Positions 1 to 6,514 are shown, counted from the first letter of the stretch. The stretch: 8,596 nucleotides of DNA from Pseudodesulfovibrio sp. (GCA_022712815.1 JAFLJW010000295.1:1-8596); one strand, 5' to 3'. Notes: generated from the sequence alone by a model not told the origin. Translations and numbers: made by a program.

Positions 1-990
1 GAGCAGGGCGCGGGTCTCGCCGCGAGACAGGTTTTGCATCTCGTCCACAATGACCACTGCGTTTTCGATGTTCATGCCCCGGATGAACGCCACTGGCTGA
101 ACCTCGAATCTTTTCGGGTTGAGCTTGAGCGAGTTGGTGTCTGGTTCAAGGAAGATACGGTTGGCCGGACGGATTTCGTGCAGCTTGAGGAGCAAATCCT
201 GAACGTATTTGATGTACGGCAACATTTTTTCTTCGATGTCACCGGGCAGGTAGCCCATTTTAGCTCCGATCTCCACCACCGGTTTGACCAGATATATCTT
301 GCGATAGGGGTTGTCCTTTCTCTCCAGCACCAGATAGAGGGCTGCGGCCAGAGAAAGGAAGGTCTTTCCATAACCCGCCTCGGACTGGATGGAGACGATG
401 TCTATTTCCTCATGGAGCATGAGTTCAAGGGCGAGGTTCTGGTAGATGGAGCGTGGTTTGACTCCCCATATTTCATGGGAGTAGCCGATTTCTTTCGGTC
501 CTTCCGGTCCATGGAAAACCGGGGTTCCGCTTTCCCATCTGAAACAATTGTTGACCAGTTTTTCGTCTCTTTCCACAAAGCCGGTATACCGTTGGGACTC
601 GGACCTGAACGGGTCGGAGTCGTGATACTCCTCGCTGGGAATTCCGTAACAATTGGCCTTGATCTGGAGGATTCGGTCATTGGTGATGAGCGTGGCCTCT
701 ACCGGGGCCATGTGCAGGATTTCCTTGAGAATACGGTCGTCCATCACATCGTCGGTGAGGGTGAGCGCGAAGTCGGGCGGGAAGATGTTGAGTTCTTCGT
801 CTTCAAGGATAGCCCGCACGGCCTGTGCCACGATATGGCCGATGCGCGGGTCTTTCTTCAGTCCGTCCAGTTCCGTGAGGACGGTGTATGGAATGTATAT
901 CTGGTTTTCTTGCCCATTTCTCAGGGCTTTGATTGATTTGGGATTTTCAATAAGGACGTTGGTGTCGAGGACAAAGTGCTTCTGGGCCAT
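1..990 (-). CDS. PIN-PhoH family ATPase/ribonuclease (N-terminal 330 codons, runs off left edge)
   Basis: Fusion of an N-terminal PIN nuclease domain and a PhoH P-loop ATPase domain; relatives (PhoH2/YlaK type) are described as RNA helicase/ribonucleases of the cytoplasm. The PIN domain covers about residues 5-125, with acidic metal-ligand candidates D9 (in LDTNVL), E40, D84/D85 and D105 (in TNDR). The ATPase begins near residue 170: P-loop SEAGYGKT at 203-210, KPVVEIGAKMGYLPGDIEEK at 236-255 matching the PhoH signature, and Walker B VVIVDEMQN at 312-320. The first Gly of a standard GxxxxGKT loop is Ser203. The ATG at 988-990 follows a G-rich SD-like stretch (993-997) and opens directly into the PIN signature. 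The C-terminus, including the rest of the ATPase, lies outside the window, so intactness cannot be judged. The upstream gene is divergent, so this is the first gene of its transcript. Identity is secure; cellular role is not. Confidence 0.93.
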   Translation of the reverse strand, partial: MAQKHFVLDTNVLIENPKSIKALRNGQENQIYIPYTVLTELDGLKKDPRIGHIVAQAVRAILEDEELNIFPPDFALTLTDDVMDDRILKEILHMAPVEATLITNDRILQIKANCYGIPSEEYHDSDPFRSESQRYTGFVERDEKLVNNCFRWESGTPVFHGPEGPKEIGYSHEIWGVKPRSIYQNLALELMLHEEIDIVSIQSEAGYGKTFLSLAAALYLVLERKDNPYRKIYLVKPVVEIGAKMGYLPGDIEEKMLPYIKYVQDLLLKLHEIRPANRIFLEPDTNSLKLNPKRFEVQPVAFIRGMNIENAVVIVDEMQNLSRGETRALL

Positions 991-1359
991 AATCCCCCGT
1001 CCGTGAGTTTTGAGTTGATTCCATTGGTTTCACACGCTTACATATCCGTGTCCGGGAATCACCGAATCAATTTCATTCGCACCTCCGTCAGGGTTTTTCA
1101 GCCTTGCAGCGATCATGACGAGTTCTCAAGATAATGTCTAGAAACAAGTTGCCTGAAATGGAAGATATGGTGGTGACGATGAGGTGAGTATTCTGTGACA
1201 TACGGACAATATCAATTTCAGTTTTAAGATAGACGTTTTTTTTGCTATGATACGCATTGAAAAGAAAATTCTAACCCGCTAGACGCACGATTCTCTTCGG
1301 GGTAAGACGCTGTGTAAGGAAGAAAAATTGTTCGTTAGTTATGTCAAAGAGAGGTTATT
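991..1359. other. Non-coding divergent region between PIN-PhoH and PilZ genes
   Basis: This 369-bp stretch contains no convincing full-length gene. Its right half carries a candidate promoter for the PilZ gene (1223-1251). Its left half would be the leader of the PIN-PhoH gene and contains, on the minus strand, a five-codon ORF (1059-1076) behind a perfect GGAGG. I could not identify a convincing -35/-10 pair for the PIN-PhoH direction. No terminator, tRNA or repeat was seen. Confidence 0.6.
1223..1251 (+). promoter_or_regulatory. Candidate sigma-70 promoter with extended -10, for the PilZ gene
   Basis: TATGAT at 1246-1251 is preceded by TG one base upstream (1243-1244), an extended -10 element. 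A weak -35 (TTTAAG, 1223-1228) sits 17 bp upstream, and a run of eight T lies in the spacer. The predicted start near 1258 would leave a leader of about 100 nt before the TTG start at 1360. The call rests on motif match only. Confidence 0.5.
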
Positions 1360-2019
1360 TTGTCCGCCAGTTCCAGCACTGTCTTTGTTCTTACCGACAC
1401 TCCCGGAATATATGGTAATGATCTCGATCATGCGAGCAGTTTCCCTGTTTTTATCAAGGACATCAAGTCTCTTCTTGAAAAACTCAAGGATGTTGCGATG
1501 GCCGGGCTTGTCCTTGAACTGCCCAAGGTCATGAAGGCCTCACGCGATGATCGTGACCGCCTCTTCACTTATGCCAAGACATTTCCGGTCCTGCGGACCA
1601 AGCCCAACCCCCGGCACGGGTTTGTCGCCTACCTCGACGCCAGGGAATGTTTTTTCATGAATCTGGATGCGGCCATCGGTAAACGCTGCCGAAGTCATAA
1701 CCGTGTTTTGGTCAGGCTTGAGTGTTTGTTTTCAGCCGAAAAGGACCCTGTCATGTCCAGAGGTGTGGGTGGCACCATCCTCGATATCTCTCCGGGCGGC
1801 TGTTTCATCAACACGAGTAGTGTCATGAAGGATGAGAGCTTCATTCATCTTCACATTCCCGAGCTCGAAAATTCCCGGCCTATTTTTTCTAGTGTCAGGT
1901 GGGCCAAGACAGATGCAGACGATGGTACACTCCCTGGTATGGGGATTATGTTCATTGATCTTTCCGACGATCAGCTTGAGAATATCATTTCCCTTCAATT
2001 GACGGCGCAAGCTCGCTAG
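1360..2019 (+). CDS. PilZ-domain protein with uncharacterised N-terminal alpha/beta domain
   Basis: The 219-aa protein has a C-terminal PilZ domain, the usual c-di-GMP-binding module. Both ligand motifs are present: RVLVR at 115-119 (RxxxR) and DISPGG at 142-147 (D/NxSxxG), so c-di-GMP binding is expected. Residues 1-108 form no family I recognise. They start with a hydrophobic strand (TVFVLTD) and alternate helix and strand in a way that could be a degenerate receiver-like fold (inference). No signal peptide or membrane segment is seen, so it is probably cytoplasmic. The start is TTG, chosen because GAGG at 1351-1354 lies 5 nt upstream and no in-frame ATG gives a better start; the ATG at 1341 is in another frame and stops quickly. 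It is a single gene, convergent with the glycosyltransferase. Such proteins commonly couple c-di-GMP to motility, exopolysaccharide or transcription; the target here is unknown. Confidence 0.88.
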   Translation: MSASSSTVFVLTDTPGIYGNDLDHASSFPVFIKDIKSLLEKLKDVAMAGLVLELPKVMKASRDDRDRLFTYAKTFPVLRTKPNPRHGFVAYLDARECFFMNLDAAIGKRCRSHNRVLVRLECLFSAEKDPVMSRGVGGTILDISPGGCFINTSSVMKDESFIHLHIPELENSRPIFSSVRWAKTDADDGTLPGMGIMFIDLSDDQLENIISLQLTAQAR

Positions 2020-2038
2020 CGCAATCTGTGTAAGCAAG

Positions 2039-2065
2039 AAAAAAGTGTTGCGAATCCGTGCAACA
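2039..2065 (-). terminator. Rho-independent terminator of the glycosyltransferase gene
   Basis: Read on the minus strand, TGTTGC and GCAACA form a perfect 6-bp stem (2046-2051 with 2060-2065) around an 8-nt loop. It is followed after one base by a run of six T (2039-2044). It lies about 57 nt past the glycosyltransferase stop. Read on the plus strand there is no T-run, so it does not obviously serve the PilZ gene. Confidence 0.7.
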
Positions 2066-2122
2066 ATCCATCCTGCAAATATATTCTTAAAACCAACATC
2101 GACAGGGACGAACCAGATGACG

Positions 2123-3781
2123 CTACCGGCCCATCAGGTTCGGCAACAGGCCGGATGAGTCCCTGGCCTTTAGGACCCTGTTAAAATCTGTTTCCTGCCC
2201 TTGAGCCATGGCGATCTCGCGGGCAAGGTGCAACTCCTCAAGGCCTGATTCAAGCCGGTAGGATTTGAGATTTGCCAAAGCGATTTCAAAAGCGAGCCGC
2301 CAATCCTTGCGTTCATGAAGGGTCAGGATGGAGAGAAAGCCCACACGAGCCTGTTCCAACCCGGCTACTGGTCGCAGGATCGTGTCGAGAAGGCGCAAGG
2401 TGGGCAGGTCTTCCGGTTCATCTGTCAGGATGGCCAGAAGGCATTCGGTGGCTGCGGCAGGTGAGTGCCGTGCTGGATCAAAGGGAAAACCGGCCCTGAC
2501 GAGGTCCCCCCTGCGCTTGAGGTCCTTGGCCCAGAGGGTGAGAAGTTCTTTCGTGTCTTTTGGCGGATTTGTGTCTGCCGCGTTGGTTGCCTTCAGATGA
2601 CGATACCAGAACGCCTTGGCCCCGTCCCAATGGTTTACCTTCAGTGCTGCCATGGACCCGGCAAGATTCAGATCTGATGAATCCGTATAGAGGGCATTGC
2701 CAAGGATGGTCTTTATATTGTCTGCCAGTATTTGTGGAGACCTTGTCATAGCCTGAATGCGTAAAGTCGCGGCAGCGATGTCTGCATCATGAGGGGCCTT
2801 GTTCAGCCTTTGGAGCAGGTCTGACGGGGATGTCTTCAATACCCCCGCCTCCCACATGGCGCAGGCTGTCAGCGTTGTCCATTTGGCCGCATCTGCTCCG
2901 GTTACGCGGTTCCTGGTCGCGTCTCTGGCATATTCGACAATGCGTTGCGCCCTGTGAATCGGCAGGTGTTCCTTTTGTATCCGCTCATATGCTGCCTGGC
3001 CCATGATTTGTGTCAGTCGGTCGTTTTTCAGGTAGAGTGAGAGTTTTTCATCGAGGTCGGCAATGTGCGCATAGGTATCGAATTCCCGGCCCGGTTCAAA
3101 AAGTTCCTCCTGTTCCCGACCAAGGTCCTGACTGAGGACCAGACACCCGCATGATGCGGCTTCAAACAAACGAAAGTTGACTTCGCCGGAGATCGATTCA
3201 TTGGGGATGATCTTCGAATTTCCATACAGCTGCATCATTGCCCCGAAGCCGAGGTTCTGTTCAATGCGCGGATTGAACGCGGCTGTTTTTTTCTCAAGAA
3301 AATCGACCATCCACTTCCGGGCCGGACGCTGATCGGTGACGCGACCGACAAAGGTCAGCCTGTGTTCCCGTTTGTTCCAGTCGGTCCTTGGGGCGTTTTG
3401 GCCGTACCACGGGAGCCAGCGGACATCCGAGGCACCCCGTTGTCTGATCTTTGGTATCCATCCTTTTTGCGTGCTGCATGTCAGGTCGAACAGTCGGGCA
3501 TAGGCACTGTGCCAGTGTGCATTGAGGTGTGGGTCGATGGCCCAGAACAGCAGCGGGCAATCCAGTGTCTCAAGGCCGGTGACAAAACTGCGGGCAGAGA
3601 GATGCTCGTTTTGGAAGACGAGGTCCGGGACAAAATCGTGTTTATCAAGGGCGGCTGGAAGGTCGAAAAAAGGTTTTGGCGAGGCCTTGAGATGCAGAGT
3701 GTTGTATCCGGCTTCCTGAAATGCGGTGAGCAGGAGGGGCTGGGTGTCGATGAGACAGATGTTATGGATGTCGGATGCCAT
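2123..3781 (-). CDS. CgeB-like glycosyltransferase with helical C-terminal extension
   Basis: This 552-aa protein resembles the CgeB/YkvP-type glycosyltransferases (GT-B fold, group 1-like), which transfer a sugar from a nucleotide donor; donor and acceptor cannot be read from the sequence. Residues about 5-130 form the N-terminal Rossmann-like half, including FWAIDPHLNAHW at 79-90. Residues about 140-290 form the C-terminal half: FVGRVTDQRPARKWMVDFL at 144-162, then NESISGEVNFRLFEAASCGC at 194-213, the donor-binding signature with E207 as the likely conserved acid. From about 290 to 552 the sequence is Ala/Leu-rich and helical, possibly TPR-like. No signal peptide or membrane span is seen, so it is cytoplasmic. 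AGGGA (3788-3792) lies 6 nt before the ATG. It is divergent from flgM. In related bacteria such enzymes can sit near flagellar genes and may modify flagellin or surface glycans; here that is inference. Confidence 0.85.
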   Translation of the reverse strand: MASDIHNICLIDTQPLLLTAFQEAGYNTLHLKASPKPFFDLPAALDKHDFVPDLVFQNEHLSARSFVTGLETLDCPLLFWAIDPHLNAHWHSAYARLFDLTCSTQKGWIPKIRQRGASDVRWLPWYGQNAPRTDWNKREHRLTFVGRVTDQRPARKWMVDFLEKKTAAFNPRIEQNLGFGAMMQLYGNSKIIPNESISGEVNFRLFEAASCGCLVLSQDLGREQEELFEPGREFDTYAHIADLDEKLSLYLKNDRLTQIMGQAAYERIQKEHLPIHRAQRIVEYARDATRNRVTGADAAKWTTLTACAMWEAGVLKTSPSDLLQRLNKAPHDADIAAATLRIQAMTRSPQILADNIKTILGNALYTDSSDLNLAGSMAALKVNHWDGAKAFWYRHLKATNAADTNPPKDTKELLTLWAKDLKRRGDLVRAGFPFDPARHSPAAATECLLAILTDEPEDLPTLRLLDTILRPVAGLEQARVGFLSILTLHERKDWRLAFEIALANLKSYRLESGLEELHLAREIAMAQGQETDFNRVLKARDSSGLLPNLMGR

Positions 3782-3874
3782 GGCCGTTCCCTACACTGTT
3801 TTTCAGTTGTTTGTCATGGTTGTTGAAGGCTCTCGTATTTGATGTTTTTCTGGATCAAACAGACATGATCAATG

Positions 3875-3903
3875 GTTACGGGCACTTGGGCTGTAAATAT
3901 AAT
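3875..3903 (+). promoter_or_regulatory. Possible sigma-70 promoter upstream of flgM
   Basis: A perfect TATAAT occurs at 3898-3903. The hexamer 17 bp upstream (GTTACG, 3875-3880) matches the -35 consensus at only 3 of 6 positions. A housekeeping promoter here, in addition to a sigma-28-type one, would parallel the dual control of flgM known in enterobacteria. The weak -35 and AT-rich surroundings make this uncertain. Confidence 0.3.
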
Positions 3904-3953
3904 CACTTGAATTATAAGGGGAAAATATTTGCGGGAAATGTCGAGGCCACCCC

Positions 3954-3981
3954 TAAGCATTCCTGTATATTTGACCGATAA
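3954..3981 (+). promoter_or_regulatory. Candidate sigma-28 (FliA) promoter for flgM
   Basis: ACCGATAA at 3974-3981 matches the sigma-28 -10 consensus GCCGATAA at 7 of 8 positions. TAAGCATT at 3954-3961 matches the -35 consensus TAAAGTTT at 5 of 8. The gap is 12 nt against the usual 11. FlgM-controlled genes and flgM itself are classically read by sigma-28, so the position upstream of a FlgM-like gene is sensible. The predicted start near 3989 leaves a leader of about 170 nt. Confidence 0.45.
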
Positions 3982-4039
3982 GAGGTTCAACCGCGAATGG
4001 ATGTATCGAGTACGATTCAGACTTCGCACCGCATCCAAG

Positions 4040-4157
4040 GTTGCGAGAGGTGCTGTCCGCAAGGACGCGGACGGAGGCTGTCGCAACGGGATGAGGGGAG
4101 ATTCGGGAAGGATTGGGAGATCCTTCCCCTTGACTTCAATAACCCAGGGAGGGGTTA
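4040..4157 (+). promoter_or_regulatory. Structured 5' leader of flgM with three inverted repeats
   Basis: Three perfect inverted repeats follow each other. First, GTTGCGA/TCGCAAC (4040-4046 with 4081-4087) encloses GTCCGC/GCGGAC (4055-4060 with 4067-4072), giving one long imperfect hairpin. Second, GGGAAGGAT/ATCCTTCCC (4105-4113 with 4120-4128) has a 6-nt loop. Third, TAACCC/GGGTTA (4140-4145 with 4152-4157) abuts the start codon and holds the purine-rich ribosome-binding sequence in its loop. None is followed by a T-run, so they are not ordinary terminators. Control of translation is an inference. It does not match the c-di-GMP riboswitch consensus I know. Confidence 0.5.
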
Positions 4158-4385
4158 ATGAAGGGTTATAATGATAGTCGTGTTTCAAGCACGACCAATA
4201 TTGAGATCGAGCAGGTGTTCGATGAATTCGACGCCACAGAATCGGACCGTCCTCACAAGGATAATCTTGACGAACGTGCTCGAAAGATTGCCCGGCTCAA
4301 GTCCGAGATAAAATCCGGAGAATATGAGGCGGATGTGATGGACATCGCCAGATTGCTGACTTCGGCGATGGACCCGACCCTCTAA
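4158..4385 (+). CDS. flgM: FlgM-like anti-sigma-28 factor
   Basis: This small acidic 75-aa protein has the FlgM C-terminal signature at residues 40-69: RARKIARLKSEIKSGEYEAD followed by an amphipathic helix, DIARLLTSAM. FlgM binds and inhibits the flagellar sigma factor FliA until the hook-basal body is complete, and is then exported through the flagellar apparatus. Residues 1-36 are polar and probably disordered, as expected for the exported part of the family. Length is typical, though somewhat shorter than the enterobacterial protein of about 97 aa. The start follows a strong purine-rich SD (GGGAGGGG, 4147-4154). No other recognisable flagellar structural gene is adjacent, and the gene is monocistronic, ending at a hairpin. 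Regulation is probably by sigma-28 plus the structured leader. The assignment rests on the short C-terminal motif. Confidence 0.8.
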   Translation: MKGYNDSRVSSTTNIEIEQVFDEFDATESDRPHKDNLDERARKIARLKSEIKSGEYEADVMDIARLLTSAMDPTL

Positions 4386-4403
4386 CTGCGTTTTAATTCA
4401 AGA

Positions 4404-4448
4404 AGACCACCAGCCCGGAGATATCTCCCGGACTGGTGGTCTGATTTT
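4404..4448. terminator. Long inverted repeat between convergent flgM and htpG
   Basis: AGACCACCAG (4404-4413) and CTGGTGGTCT (4433-4442) form a perfect 10-bp stem. The inside contains the palindrome GGAGATATCTCC, which extends the stem with a small mismatch and bulge. On the plus strand it is followed by GATTTT, on the minus strand by TTCTTGAATT. It lies 19 nt past the flgM stop and 42 nt past the htpG stop, so it probably terminates both, although both T-tracts are weak. Confidence 0.7.
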
Positions 4449-4483
4449 GTCGTGGGCAACGCCATATGTATGTGGGGAAGTCC

Positions 4484-6400
4484 TTACTCAGTCGTCTTCA
4501 CATACCAGCCGCTTGATTTGGTCAGCAGGTCCTGTACCCGGCCCACTAATGAGTGGGGGTCGGTCAGGTAGCCTTCGAGCAGCAGGGCGGACTCGAATAA
4601 TTGACGGGCGGCCTGCTCGATGAACGGGTCGTTTTCATCTTTTTTGTAGATGGTGAGCATGTTGCGGATCAGGGCGTGGTCCGGGTTCACTTCCAGCACC
4701 TTGGTGGGGATGGAGGTGTCCTTGCTCATGACGCGCATGATCTTGTCCATGGAGCTTGTGACCTGGCCGTCGGGATTGGCGAGGCAGACGGGTGAGTCGG
4801 ACAGACGCTGGGATGGTTTGACCTCGGATACGGAATCGCCGAGCACGTCCTTGATGCGGGTGAGCATGGCGTCGAGAGTTGTCTTCTGATCGTCGGAGAG
4901 TGCCTCGGCCTTTTCTTCCTTTTCCAGAGTCTCGAAGCCATCGAGTTTGCTGACATCCGCGTGTTCGGCAGAAACGAGGGTGTAGCCGTCAAAGTCGCGC
5001 AGGGATTCCATGACAAACTCATCGATGGGTTCATAGAGATAGAGGACTTCGATGCCCTTCTTACGGAAGAGTTCGAGATGCGGCGAGAGGCCGAGGGCCT
5101 CGCGGCTGGGACCGTATGCGTAGTAGATTTCCTTTTGGTCGTCCTTGGCGCGGGTGATGTACTCGGCAAAGGAGGAGAGGCCTTTTTCGTCTTCGCTGAC
5201 AGAAGAGTTGAAGCGCACGAGATGGCCGAATTTGTCCTTATTCAGGAAATCCATGTAGCCCGCCTTGAACAGGCTGCCGTGAACGTGCCAGAACTCGGCG
5301 TAACGGTCAGCGTTGTCCTTGGCGATCTTTTCGAGGTTGCCGAGCACCTGCTTGACCAGCGTGGAGCTGATCTTGCGCATGAGGATGTTGTCCTGGAGCG
5401 TCTCGCGGGAGATGTTGAGCGGCAGGTCCTCGGTATCGACCACGCCTTTGATGAAGCCGAGGTATTCGGGCAAAAGATTCTTGTTCTGCTTCTCAATGAG
5501 TACGCGGCGGACATAGAGGTCAAGGCCGCGGTCTTCGCGTCCCATGCCGAACGGGTCTCCGTCACCGACGGGGGTGAACAGCAGGGCATTGAACTGGACG
5601 GGGGCGTCCACGGAAATATGCAGGGTGTCAAAGGGGTCCTCGGAGTCATAGGTGAGGAATTTGTAGAACTCGGCATACTGCTCGGACTTGATCTGGAATT
5701 TCGGCTCGCGCCACAGGGCTGAAACCGTGTTCACCTGCCCATCGCCTATGATGATGGGGAAATTGATGAAGTTGGAGTGCTTGTTGACGATCATTTTCAG
5801 GTTCGCGTCATTGGTAAACTGATCGGCGAGGTCTTCCTTGAGCTTTACTATGATACGAGTGCCACGCGGCATATCCTCGTCAGGTTTGGAGTCGAGCTCC
5901 TGAAGCTTGTAGTCGGTCTTGCCGTCAGAGGTCCAGGAAATGACCTTGGCGTCCGGGTCGGCAGAGCGGGTAATCACGGTGACCTCGTCGGCGACCATGT
6001 AGACGGAATAGAAGCCGACTCCGAACCGACCGATAAGGGCGTCAATGGATTCCTTGCCTTCCTCAGCCAGACGGGCCAGTTCGGCTGTACCGGAGTGGGC
6101 GATGGTGCCGATGTTCTTCATCAGCTCGTCGCGGGTCATGCCGATGCCGGTGTCGGTGACGGTCAGGGTTTTGGCTTCCTTGTCGGAAGAGATGCTGATT
6201 TGCAGCGGAATTTCGTCTTTCCCGGCCTCGGATCCGTCCTTTTTGGTCGTGGCCTGAAAGCGAACTTTCTCCAAGGCGTCTGAAGCGTTGGAGATCAGTT
6301 CGCGCAGGAATATTTCCTTGTTGGTGTACAGCGAGTGGACCAGAATATCGAGCATCTGGCTGACTTCGGCCTTGAATTTGTGGGTGGTTTTTTTGCCCAT
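4484..6400 (-). CDS. htpG: HtpG, Hsp90-family ATP-dependent chaperone
   Basis: The bacterial Hsp90 is a cytoplasmic homodimer that remodels client proteins using ATP. The 638-aa protein is full length (E. coli about 624). The N-terminal GHKL ATPase domain shows ELISNASDAL at 34-43 (catalytic E34, Mg-binding N38), DTGIGM at 83-88 and GRFGVGFYS at 124-132. The middle domain has SRETLQDN at 331-338, with R332 matching the conserved ATP-contacting arginine. The C-terminal dimerisation region follows. The frame stays open 18 codons upstream, but the start at 6400 is preferred: AGGAGA (6408-6413) lies 7 nt before it and the family N-terminus begins here. The codirectional MerR-type gene upstream is cut off by its own terminator, so htpG should have its own promoter between 6401 and 6500. 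I found no convincing promoter hexamers and no CIRCE element. The 5' UTR has hairpins described separately. Confidence 0.98.
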   Translation of the reverse strand: MGKKTTHKFKAEVSQMLDILVHSLYTNKEIFLRELISNASDALEKVRFQATTKKDGSEAGKDEIPLQISISSDKEAKTLTVTDTGIGMTRDELMKNIGTIAHSGTAELARLAEEGKESIDALIGRFGVGFYSVYMVADEVTVITRSADPDAKVISWTSDGKTDYKLQELDSKPDEDMPRGTRIIVKLKEDLADQFTNDANLKMIVNKHSNFINFPIIIGDGQVNTVSALWREPKFQIKSEQYAEFYKFLTYDSEDPFDTLHISVDAPVQFNALLFTPVGDGDPFGMGREDRGLDLYVRRVLIEKQNKNLLPEYLGFIKGVVDTEDLPLNISRETLQDNILMRKISSTLVKQVLGNLEKIAKDNADRYAEFWHVHGSLFKAGYMDFLNKDKFGHLVRFNSSVSEDEKGLSSFAEYITRAKDDQKEIYYAYGPSREALGLSPHLELFRKKGIEVLYLYEPIDEFVMESLRDFDGYTLVSAEHADVSKLDGFETLEKEEKAEALSDDQKTTLDAMLTRIKDVLGDSVSEVKPSQRLSDSPVCLANPDGQVTSSMDKIMRVMSKDTSIPTKVLEVNPDHALIRNMLTIYKKDENDPFIEQAARQLFESALLLEGYLTDPHSLVGRVQDLLTKSSGWYVKTTE

Positions 6401-6404
6401 GGGA

Positions 6405-6462
6405 ATATCTCCTATTGATATGAACGCCCGCCGCGTGAGCCTGTGCAAGCTCACTCGGCGGG
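6405..6462 (-). promoter_or_regulatory. Hairpins in the htpG 5' UTR
   Basis: CCCGCCGCGTGAGC (6427-6440) and GCTCACTCGGCGGG (6449-6462) pair over 14 positions with one mismatch around an 8-nt loop. The right edge of the SD is 13 nt further downstream in the mRNA. A second, weak, AU-rich 5-bp stem (6405-6409 with 6417-6421) puts most of the AGGAGA sequence in its loop. Neither is followed by a T-run in the htpG direction. Being ahead of a heat-shock gene, they could act on translation or mRNA stability; this is inferred from position only. Confidence 0.45.
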
Positions 6463-6493
6463 TCTGATTTGAAAAGAGGGTGTGGGAGGGAGG

Positions 6494-6514
6494 AAAATTC
6501 CCGCGTCACGCGGG
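6494..6514 (-). terminator. Rho-independent terminator of the MerR-type gene
   Basis: On the minus strand, CCCGCG-TGA-CGCGGG forms a perfect 6-bp GC stem with a 3-nt loop (6500-6514), followed by AATTTT (6494-6499). The stem begins at the base right after the TAA stop codon of the regulator gene, an unusually tight arrangement. Confidence 0.75.

Larger units (their letters stand above)
3782..4157. other. Divergent regulatory region and structured flgM leader
   Basis: This 376-bp region separates the divergent glycosyltransferase and flgM genes. On the plus strand it has a perfect TATAAT (3898-3903) with a weak -35, a sigma-28-like motif (3954-3981), and then about 170 nt rich in inverted repeats up to the flgM start. 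The overlapping short ORFs in this region lack a supported start and look non-coding. No clear promoter for the glycosyltransferase direction was identified. Confidence 0.6.

Noticed and set aside
34..936. 300-codon open frame on the plus strand
   Set aside because: It lies antisense to the PIN-PhoH gene, whose motifs are unmistakable; it has no recognisable domain and reflects codon bias of the opposite strand.
1341..1418. Short ORF starting at ATG 1341 overlapping the PilZ start
   Set aside because: It is in another frame, ends after about 25 codons, and the GAGG sequence fits the TTG at 1360.
4040..4157. c-di-GMP riboswitch (GEMM) in the flgM leader
   Set aside because: The conserved core bases and tetraloop-receptor pattern of GEMM-I are not present, so no riboswitch class is claimed.
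3929..4171. 80-codon plus-strand ORF running into flgM
   Set aside because: Arg-rich translation of the inverted-repeat leader, out of frame with flgM, with no plausible SD or homology.
3814..4188. 124-codon minus-strand ORF across the divergent region
   Set aside because: It overlaps the flgM start and the leader hairpins; the composition is not protein-like and no SD supports it.
4961..5722. 253-codon open frame antisense to htpG (and a second at 5777-6283)
   Set aside because: Both are shadows of the highly conserved HtpG coding strand, with no family resemblance.
6401..6454. 18-codon N-terminal extension of HtpG
   Set aside because: The frame is open, but the extension crosses the 5' UTR hairpin, whereas the start at 6400 has a strong, well-spaced SD and the family N-terminus.
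6427..6462. CIRCE (HrcA) operator upstream of htpG
   Set aside because: The inverted repeat does not contain the TTAGCACTC/GAGTGCTAA arms.
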